Of a DNA stretch of 12,901 nt, positions 7,301 through 11,477 are shown piece by piece. Both the position numbers and the translations under genes were made by a program. The notes beneath the pieces are model-generated. The model searched no databases. It had not been told where the DNA came from and worked only from the letters and a program-made list of their open reading frames with translations. Positions within the stretch are counted from its first letter, which is position 1. Each line of letters opens with the position of its first letter. This DNA is from Candidatus Aenigmatarchaeota archaeon (GTDB lineage Archaea; Aenigmatarchaeota; Aenigmatarchaeia; PWEA01), in the NCBI GenBank assembly GCA_003554235.1, contig PWFY01000091.1, positions 1-12,901 on the forward strand, given 5' to 3'.

Positions 7301-8792
7301 TTGGAACCACCTGATCGTGACCAGTGACGGCTCAAATACTCACGCTTACCTTAATGGGGAACTCGAAGACACAGTAGGTAATGCAGAAGAGATGGATTTA
7401 GAAAACGAGTTCCGTATAGGGAATAGATTCTCACAAGATGAAACATGGATTGGGAAGATAGGTGACGTCCGTATATATGATAGGGCTCTCGATGAAGATG
7501 AGATCAACGACCTTTATGAAAACAAATATATGGAGCTAGGTGACGAGATGGCATGGTGGAGGATGAATGAAGGGGAAGGTAATACAATCAACGACTTCTC
7601 GGGTAACGGTAATCATGGATCAATAGACGGTGCAGAGTGGATAGTAGGTTCTCCAGAAGAGGAAGAGATAACCTTGGCGATGGATGGAAATAAGGAGGTT
7701 ACCGCTTTGTTTGAAGAGACTGTAAAACATGAACTTACTGTTGAGACGGATCCTAAGGAGGGTGGGAACGTTACTGTGGGATGGGAAGACGTGGATGGAG
7801 AAGATGTAGAGGAAGAAGTGGTAGAGAATGAAACCTTTGAGATTGTGGAAAGTACGGAGGTTGAACTTACTGCAGAATCTTCCGATGGCTGGGAGTTCGT
7901 TGAGTGGACAGGGGACAAAGAAGAGGATTTCCACGAAACGATAACCATAGAAATGGACGAAGACAAGGAGGTCACTACACACTTTGAGCCAGAAGAATAC
8001 GAACTGAAAGTAGAAGCCATGCCAGAACATGGTGGTAATATTACAGTGGAATGGGACGAGGAGGAATACGTAGTCTACGACGAAAAAAGTTTCAATATAG
8101 AGTATGGCACATGGGTGGAACTTGAAGCTGTAGAAGAGGAAGAATGGGAGTTTGTAAACTGGACAGGGGACAAGGAAACCGAAGATGAACATATTGAAGT
8201 TTTTATCAATGGGAACAAGAATTTGACAGCCAACTTCAACCCCAGACTTACACTGGACGTCAACAACGAACAAGGAGGAAATGTCACAGTTGACGGTATG
8301 CCACTGGGACCGCTTGGTTACCCCTACAGTGACTATTACAGTTACGGTTCTGAAATGGAACTCGAGGCTACGTCGGCAGACGGCTGGAACTTCAGCTTCT
8401 GGTCCGGAGACACCGAAGGCATCGAAGATAGAGAATCAAACAACACAAATATAACCATGGACGACAGCTACCATGTGACTGCCTACTTCGAAGCAGATCA
8501 TGTGATAAACGTAACGGTCCTTGGAAAAGGATATGTAGATGTGGATGGAGAAAAGGTACTGGATAAAAAAACGTTTTACTATGGCTACGGCGACATAGCC
8601 GAGTTGGAAGCCTTTCCTGAACACGGTTTTAGTTTAAGGGAATGGAGGGGCACCGAAGAAAGCGGAAGAGAAATAGAAATAACAGTTGATGAGGACATGG
8701 AAATTTATGCCATATTTACCATGGCCGACCACTGCAGATTGACAATTTGTGCCCCTGGAGGAATATGTGATGAGGTGACTGTGAGGTGCTAA
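4329..8792 (+). CDS. Giant acidic secreted surface protein with InlB-type repeats, Gly-rich, GLUG and LamG-like domains
   Basis: 1487 residues, very rich in Asp/Glu/Gly. Residues 1-34 form a signal peptide (hydrophobic AIFCGFFLISGIVLTILLP, cleavage likely after VLA34). Residues about 130-201 hold a Cys-rich segment (Cys133, 147, 149, 163, 183, 201). InlB-type repeat 1 runs 208-257 and resumes at 558-576; between them, 273-550, is a bacterial-type Gly-rich domain. GLUG-type repeats follow at about 640-800 (GGLVGQ, GGLVGW, NSYSVG). Repeat 2 runs 844-898 and resumes at 1112-1131 around a LamG-like domain (about 916-1108). Repeats 3-6 fill 1134-1465 and a Cys-rich stub ends the protein. No C-terminal membrane anchor is visible. 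The start may be GTG 4329 or in-frame ATG 4338, the latter with GTGAG just upstream. The pilin-like gene follows one base after the stop. An adhesive or surface role is inferred from the domains; the ligand is unknown. Confidence 0.9.
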   Translation: MRWMKFSEAKAIFCGFFLISGIVLTILLPKFVLAEGCHNDFDRIYNEEYQKNGIEDTNTIDNLAMKAPQTNNSLETDTCEIDSQNTDDGVGFFAGGKITGEPGIMESTSVVSFPLDGNAWRSFDGKINNWGFCHQMTGNWHDIDEFCECMGYEGAVAEGDEPCYISSDQSQYRWTVDWDKSGCVEEGEDMGRGDALTRVKCTDENIIVHELKTEIEGGGIVHIDGRPFSPIVYEDGSTATLEAVAHEDWEFVEWTGDIAEEELEAFATTEEKTWEVPDGVEEVDVLVVGGGGGGGFQKDFNTAGAGGGGAGGVVLAEGYDVDPGEQIDIKVGEGGEGEKQNTDYGEDGESSSFGSLVALGGGGGGAGQTEDDGWGGYWQAVKGNDGGSGGGSRTEEEVVPGGEGLQPGTNDGFDDYGNDGGDGKGAGGDEEPYDQGAGGGGGAGEAGYPNPDPEGATGGDGGEGMCFEDIFGDEYGDDGCFAGGGGGGAGESDENYGKGGLGGGGDGANHVDTPAQDGEPNTGGGGGGGSSDPAATGGDGGSGIVLVRYEKDVNSTKEKITLTMDQDREITAHFEEEFGKIYDWCDLDELRDNLYADAVLMNDLDETTDGYGEEDCGWDEDKGWEPIDDFEGTFDGDGYEIKDLVIDRPNEEFVGLFGNTEEGSVIENIGVVDADIIGERLMGILSGTPRGIVRHSYTSGMIESSRDYGESNAGGLAGQPYGEIKDTYSSADVIGHNRVGGLVGQNYAQIDNSYSVGEVTGNDDVGGLVGWDIGGYGEITDSYWDNITSGQETSNGGKGKYTYEMTLEDTFQDWDFTGTWQSNEWETYPCLYWQDECPVAPEQNLAVEAEGEGKVEVEWYEGEDKDEMVDEEEDFGILGGIEVSLEAVPEEGYEFVEWFETLWFECLEHQDEDKCGDQVTIPGNMGTHTEYTLAFWFVQDEKPDVWHYLMDTREEGAESPWEDFWGPAYDGSDISNLAGADIPDTKYETGTWNHLIVTSDGSNTHAYLNGELEDTVGNAEEMDLENEFRIGNRFSQDETWIGKIGDVRIYDRALDEDEINDLYENKYMELGDEMAWWRMNEGEGNTINDFSGNGNHGSIDGAEWIVGSPEEEEITLAMDGNKEVTALFEETVKHELTVETDPKEGGNVTVGWEDVDGEDVEEEVVENETFEIVESTEVELTAESSDGWEFVEWTGDKEEDFHETITIEMDEDKEVTTHFEPEEYELKVEAMPEHGGNITVEWDEEEYVVYDEKSFNIEYGTWVELEAVEEEEWEFVNWTGDKETEDEHIEVFINGNKNLTANFNPRLTLDVNNEQGGNVTVDGMPLGPLGYPYSDYYSYGSEMELEATSADGWNFSFWSGDTEGIEDRESNNTNITMDDSYHVTAYFEADHVINVTVLGKGYVDVDGEKVLDKKTFYYGYGDIAELEAFPEHGFSLREWRGTEESGREIEITVDEDMEIYAIFTMADHCRLTICAPGGICDEVTVRC
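5145..5978 (+). other. Gly-rich domain inserted in the first InlB-type repeat
   Basis: Residues about 273-550 of the surface protein. It opens with TWEVPDGVEEVDVLVVGGGG and closes with GGSGIVLVRYEK, the hallmark ends of the Gly-rich (collagen-poor, poly-Gly loop) domain seen in bacterial secreted proteins. Internal marks include YDVDPGEQIDIKVGEGG and SSSFGSLVALGGGGGG. The segment is built of poly-Gly loops alternating with acidic stretches. The GGN codon runs create long antisense reading frames that are not genes. Confidence 0.8.
6066..6749 (+). repeat. GLUG-type repeat region of the surface protein
   Basis: Residues about 580-807. Several copies of a roughly 26-30-residue unit are visible: VGLFGNTEEGSVIENIGVVDADI, then a diverged copy, AGGLAGQPYGEIKDTYSSADVIG, VGGLVGQNYAQIDNSYSVGEVTG and VGGLVGWDIGGYGEITDSYWD. 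The preceding FEGTFDGDGYEIKDLVI strand is the usual lead-in. GLUG repeats are expected to stack as a right-handed beta-helix in surface adhesins. Confidence 0.8.
7074..7652 (+). other. LamG/concanavalin-like domain, apparently circularly permuted, inside InlB-type repeat 2
   Basis: Residues about 916-1108. Strand motifs typical of LamG-like domains are present: TEYTLAFWF, TGTWNHLIVTSDGSNTHAYLNG, and IGKIGDVRIYDRALDEDEIN. The element that normally opens such a domain, an AWWRMNEGEGNTINDFSGNGNHG-like strand and turn, is at its C-terminal end (about 1075-1097) instead. These domains bind carbohydrate or protein in many secreted proteins; the ligand is not predictable. Confidence 0.7.
7728..8723 (+). 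repeat. Four tandem divergent InlB-type repeats
   Basis: Residues about 1134-1220, 1223-1304, 1306-1389 and 1391-1465 of the surface protein. Each begins with a strand such as ELTVETDPKEGGNVTV, passes through VELTAESSDGWEFVEWTGD and ends with ITIEMDEDKEVTTHFE or a variant. The copies have diverged in protein and more so in DNA, so they are old duplications rather than recent slippage products. Repeats like this form small beta-grasp modules that act as stalks in bacterial surface proteins. Confidence 0.85.
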
Positions 8793-8793
8793 T

Positions 8794-9135
8794 ATGAGGA
8801 AGGGTTTGTCTGTGGTCCTGGGTTTTGTTCTCTTAACAGTATTGGCTATTGTCTTAGTAACAGGTGTCATGATCTGGATGAGAACAACGGGACAAGAAGC
8901 AAGAGAAGGGGTTGATGAAAGATTTGAGGAGGAGGATGTAAAGTTCTATATAAGTAGAGTTAACCAGGACGGACCGGAGATAAACGCAACTATAAAAAAT
9001 ACTGGAAACTTTCCCTTGTCCTTGGAAGAACTACAGGCCTATTACGATGGTTCTCCAGAGGATTTTGAGCATATTGGAGGGGAAGTTCCTATTCCACCGG
9101 GTAGCTCGGCAAACATCTCGATAACGGTTAGTTAG
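8794..9135 (+). CDS. Archaeal type IV pilin-like / FlaG-like secreted subunit
   Basis: A 113-residue protein starting MRKGLSVVLGFVLLTVLAIV. The short basic leader ending Lys-Gly before a 25-residue hydrophobic helix is a class III (prepilin peptidase) signal, with cleavage predicted after Gly4. The helix is followed by an acidic linker and then a beta-rich domain (about 48-113) with the INATIKNTGNFPLSLEELQA and IPPGSSANISITV pattern found in archaeal pilin and CARDB-like sandwiches. Two N-glycosylation sequons are visible, Asn64-Ala-Thr and Asn107-Ile-Ser. GAGGTG (8783-8788), inside the last codons of the surface-protein gene, is a good Shine-Dalgarno five bases before the ATG, so the two genes are coupled. 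It may be a minor pilin or a membrane anchor partner of the large protein. The stop overlaps that of the convergent RFC gene by four bases. Confidence 0.82.
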   Translation: MRKGLSVVLGFVLLTVLAIVLVTGVMIWMRTTGQEAREGVDERFEEEDVKFYISRVNQDGPEINATIKNTGNFPLSLEELQAYYDGSPEDFEHIGGEVPIPPGSSANISITVS

Positions 9136-10076
9136 ATGCTTGCAAACTGTGCAAGCAGCGCCTCCAACTGTATCTGCTCATCGGCCCCTTCATCAAGTCT
9201 GAATTCATACTCACCCATCTTCTCCACAAGCCTTACCTTTTTCTTCTCATCTATATCTAAACTATAGACCTGCCTATGGATTTCCTTTATTATGTCCATG
9301 CCCGATATGCCCTTTTCTAAAACCAGTTCCTGGAGTTTATCTCTGGCTTCGATGAACCTACCGTCCAGAGCCCCTTCCAAGAGCTCCCTTATAGCCTGCG
9401 GCTTTGCCTGCGACGAAACCTCATAGACCACTTCTTCTGTAACCTCTTTACCTGTAGCAGATACAGACTGAAGAAGATTTATGGACTTCCTCAAATCGCC
9501 TCTTGTGACTGAAAATATAGCCTCGAGGCCGCTTTCATCGTATTCAACAGTTTCTTCATTGCATATATCCTCCAAAAGTTTGGATGCCTCCTTTTTTTCC
9601 AGACGGGGAAATCTAAATATAGAACAACGGGACCTTATTGGATCTATTATCTTGCTGGAATAGTTACAGATAAGTATGAATCGGGCTGTTTCAGTGTAAT
9701 TTTCCATTGTCCTCCTTAGGGCATGCTGTGCCTCGGGGGTCAGGGCGTCGGCTTCGTCAAGTATAATTATCTTAAAGGGTACATCGCCGACGGCCTTGGA
9801 CCGTGCAAAATTCTTGACCTGATTCCTTATAACATTTATACCTCTTGTATCCGACGCGTTTAGCTCCAGGAGATTGTTCTTCCATTTTTCGCCGAATAGA
9901 TCCTTGGCTGCCGCCAGAGCCGATGCACTCTTGCCTGTGCCAGCAGGACCAGTAAAAAGAAGGTGTGGCAATGATTCATCCTCTACAAAGGCCTCAAGAC
10001 GGCGAATCACATGCTCATGACCTACTATGTCCTCTAATGTCCCGGGCCTATACTTTTCGGTCCAAACCTCTACCAT
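9132..10076 (-). CDS. rfcS: Replication factor C small subunit (clamp loader)
   Basis: An AAA+ ATPase that, with RFC large subunit, opens and loads the PCNA sliding clamp at primer junctions. Counting from the chosen start, WTEKYRP is at 5-11, Walker A GPAGTGKS at 43-50, ELNASD near 71-76, the DEAD Walker B box at 107-110, and the SRC arginine-finger motif at 149-151, followed by the GDLRKSINLLQ sensor-2 region and a helical C-terminal collar. The frame is open to an ATG at 10100, adding MPKIFRGN, but ATG 10076 matches the family start (M-x-WTEKYRP). It has GGGGT just upstream and lies a few bases after the transcription start predicted by the TATA element at 10103-10112. That gives 314 residues, close to the usual archaeal length. 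It is divergent from the kinase/sua5 operon. Confidence 0.96.
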   Translation of the reverse strand: MVEVWTEKYRPGTLEDIVGHEHVIRRLEAFVEDESLPHLLFTGPAGTGKSASALAAAKDLFGEKWKNNLLELNASDTRGINVIRNQVKNFARSKAVGDVPFKIIILDEADALTPEAQHALRRTMENYTETARFILICNYSSKIIDPIRSRCSIFRFPRLEKKEASKLLEDICNEETVEYDESGLEAIFSVTRGDLRKSINLLQSVSATGKEVTEEVVYEVSSQAKPQAIRELLEGALDGRFIEARDKLQELVLEKGISGMDIIKEIHRQVYSLDIDEKKKVRLVEKMGEYEFRLDEGADEQIQLEALLAQFASI

Positions 10077-10101
10077 ATTACCCCTAAAGATTTTAGGCAT
10101 C

Positions 10102-10113
10102 TATTTTAATAAG
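10102..10113 (-). promoter_or_regulatory. TATA box for the RFC small-subunit gene
   Basis: On the minus strand the bases read CTTATTAAAATA. Transcription would begin near 10082, just upstream of the ATG at 10076 and downstream of the alternative ATG at 10100, supporting the shorter protein. Confidence 0.5.
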
Positions 10114-10128
10114 TTTGTTCCGTTGGAA

Positions 10129-10138
10129 GATTTAAATC
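10129..10138 (+). promoter_or_regulatory. TATA-like palindrome for the AK6/sua5 operon
   Basis: GATTTAAATC is a perfect 10-base palindrome and a fair archaeal TATA element. Its centre is about 35 bases before the ATG at 10168, predicting a leader of under ten bases that still includes a GGTGA ribosome site (10158-10162). Confidence 0.45.
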
Positions 10139-10167
10139 AACAAAAGAAAAATACTGTGGTGAAAACA

Positions 10168-10692
10168 ATGAAAGTAGCGGTTACCGGAACCCCTGGAACA
10201 GGAAAGACAACAGTAGCGAAGGGACTTTCTGAAGAAACAGACCTAAAATACGTTTCAGTCAATAAACTTGCAAGAGAAAAGGACTGTATAATATCCTACG
10301 ACGATAGGAGGGAATCGGATGTGGTGGATGTAAAGAAACTGAGAAATGAAACCAATGATCTAGAAAACTGTGTCCTTGACGGACATCTCTCACACTTCCT
10401 CGCTGTAGACAAGGTCATAGTTCTGCGATGTAAGCCTTCCTCTTTAAAGGATAGGTTGGAAGGAAAGGGATGGGATGAAGACAAGGTGATGGAAAATGTG
10501 GAATCAGAGATAGCAGGAATAATAGAAAGGGAGGCAAGAAACAGCAAAGAAAGAGTATACTCGATAGATACAACCGACAAAAGCCCGAAACAAGTTGTTG
10601 ATGTAATAATAAACATTTTCGAAGGAGAGGATGATGGAGTTTATAGCCAGTACTTTGACTGGATAGAAAGAGATGAGGTAGAGACCCTATGA
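10168..10692 (+). CDS. Adenylate kinase of the Fap7/AK6 type
   Basis: A 174-residue P-loop kinase beginning MKVAVTGTPGTGKTT, with Walker A at 7-15. The family marks follow: VSVNKLAREKD, a YDDRRES stretch with VVDVKKL, then CVLDGHLSHFL near the adenine/substrate cleft, a strand VIVLRC, and SLKDRLEGKGWDEDKVMENVESEI as the lid region, closed by YSIDTTDKSPKQVVDVI. In eukaryotes and archaea this family has adenylate kinase activity and helps the final maturation of the small ribosomal subunit. The chosen ATG 10168 has GGTGA five bases upstream, and the codons before it on the same frame cross the promoter. The last four bases, ATGA, overlap the start of the sua5-like gene, so the two are translationally coupled. 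Specific ribosomal partner use here is inferred from the family. Confidence 0.9.
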   Translation: MKVAVTGTPGTGKTTVAKGLSEETDLKYVSVNKLAREKDCIISYDDRRESDVVDVKKLRNETNDLENCVLDGHLSHFLAVDKVIVLRCKPSSLKDRLEGKGWDEDKVMENVESEIAGIIEREARNSKERVYSIDTTDKSPKQVVDVIINIFEGEDDGVYSQYFDWIERDEVETL

Positions 10693-11291
10693 CACTCATA
10701 GTAGAAAATGCAGATGAATTTTGCCTCGAAGAAATTGGGAAAAGGGTGAAAGGGGGCGAAACCTGTATATATCCTACAGAAACCTGTTATGGGCTTGGAA
10801 CCAATGCACTGAAAGAGGAGGCAGTAGAAAAAATCTACGAGGTAAAGAAAAGGGACAGAAGTAAAAAACTTCCATGTATTGTATCCTCAGTTGAAATGGC
10901 AGAAAAATACTGTGATCTTGGTGTGTTGGAAAAAAAGATCTGCAAAGAGTTCATGCCTGGTCCTATAACAATTGTTGCAAGCAAAAAGGATTCTGTACCC
11001 AACCTACTTAATACGGACTTTGTCTTCCGGGTACCTTCGGACGAAACTGCAAGAATGCTTGTCGAAAAGTCCGGTGTTCCCATCGTTTCAACCTCGGCCA
11101 ACTTTTCCGGAGCCAGAAACAACTACCGCATAGAGGACATCTCTAGAATCCTGAGAGATCGTATAGATATAATTATAGACTGCGGCGAGCTCGATGAGAA
11201 TATGCCTTCGACGGTTGTCAAGGTAACCGGAGGAAAAGTAGAAGTTTTAAGAGAGGGTCCCATACCAGAAGAAAAAATCAAAGAACTTTAA
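10689..11291 (+). CDS. Threonylcarbamoyl-AMP synthase (Sua5/YrdC/YciO family)
   Basis: Makes threonylcarbamoyl-AMP from threonine, bicarbonate and ATP for the t6A37 modification of ANN-decoding tRNAs, upstream of the Kae1/KEOPS transferase. The protein has 200 residues: the YrdC domain alone, without the C-terminal Sua5 domain. Visible marks are CIYPTETCYGLG (24-35), YEVKKRDRSKKLPCIV (50-65), FMPGPITIVA (88-97) and PIVSTSANFSGARNN (130-144), then STVVKVTGGKVEVLREG near the end. A Cys replaces the common Val/Ile of PTETVYGLG. The ATG lies inside the preceding kinase gene's stop (ATGA overlap), a tight pairing of ribosome maturation and tRNA modification. The lysyl-tRNA synthetase in the same window fits the general translation theme, though it is a separate unit. 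Confidence 0.93.
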   Translation: MTLIVENADEFCLEEIGKRVKGGETCIYPTETCYGLGTNALKEEAVEKIYEVKKRDRSKKLPCIVSSVEMAEKYCDLGVLEKKICKEFMPGPITIVASKKDSVPNLLNTDFVFRVPSDETARMLVEKSGVPIVSTSANFSGARNNYRIEDISRILRDRIDIIIDCGELDENMPSTVVKVTGGKVEVLREGPIPEEKIKEL

Positions 11292-11477
11292 GACAACTAC
11301 AAATCCCCTTTCTTTAGTATGGTTTTTGAACTACAAAATTTTGGGAGCATCAGATGTTCTCAAAGTATAAATGCTTTAGGGTTAAAGTAATTATTACATT
11401 TGTGACCATCTAGGGGTGAATGGGGGAAACGTATAAAAGCTTTAGGTACAAATGGTGGTCACTGGGGTGTCATAAAT
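11292..11477. promoter_or_regulatory. Intergenic region with duplicated TATA module and an inverted repeat
   Basis: The only gap well over 100 bases. T-rich runs after sua5 (11306-11314 and 11323-11327) could end that transcript. GTATAAATGCTTTAGG (11365-11380) and GTATAAAAGCTTTAGG (11431-11446) agree at 15 of 16 positions, and each contains a TATA element followed downstream by a GGGGTG ribosome-site-like motif and an ATG. The second would drive the gene at 11478, with a transcription start near 11458. GTGACCA (11402-11408) and TGGTCAC (11456-11462) form an inverted repeat that flanks the second TATA element and could be an operator. A 21-residue reading frame (11420-11485) lies after the first copy. 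No tRNA or other RNA gene is evident. Confidence 0.5.

Noticed and set aside
7613..8287. Long minus-strand frames opposite the InlB-type repeats
   Set aside because: Ser-rich or Phe/Val-rich low-complexity shadows of acidic codons; the plus strand carries the recognisable repeats.
11341..11358. Hairpin GAGCATCAGATGTTCTC as a terminator
   Set aside because: The stem is short and bulged with a three-base loop, and no T-tract follows it.
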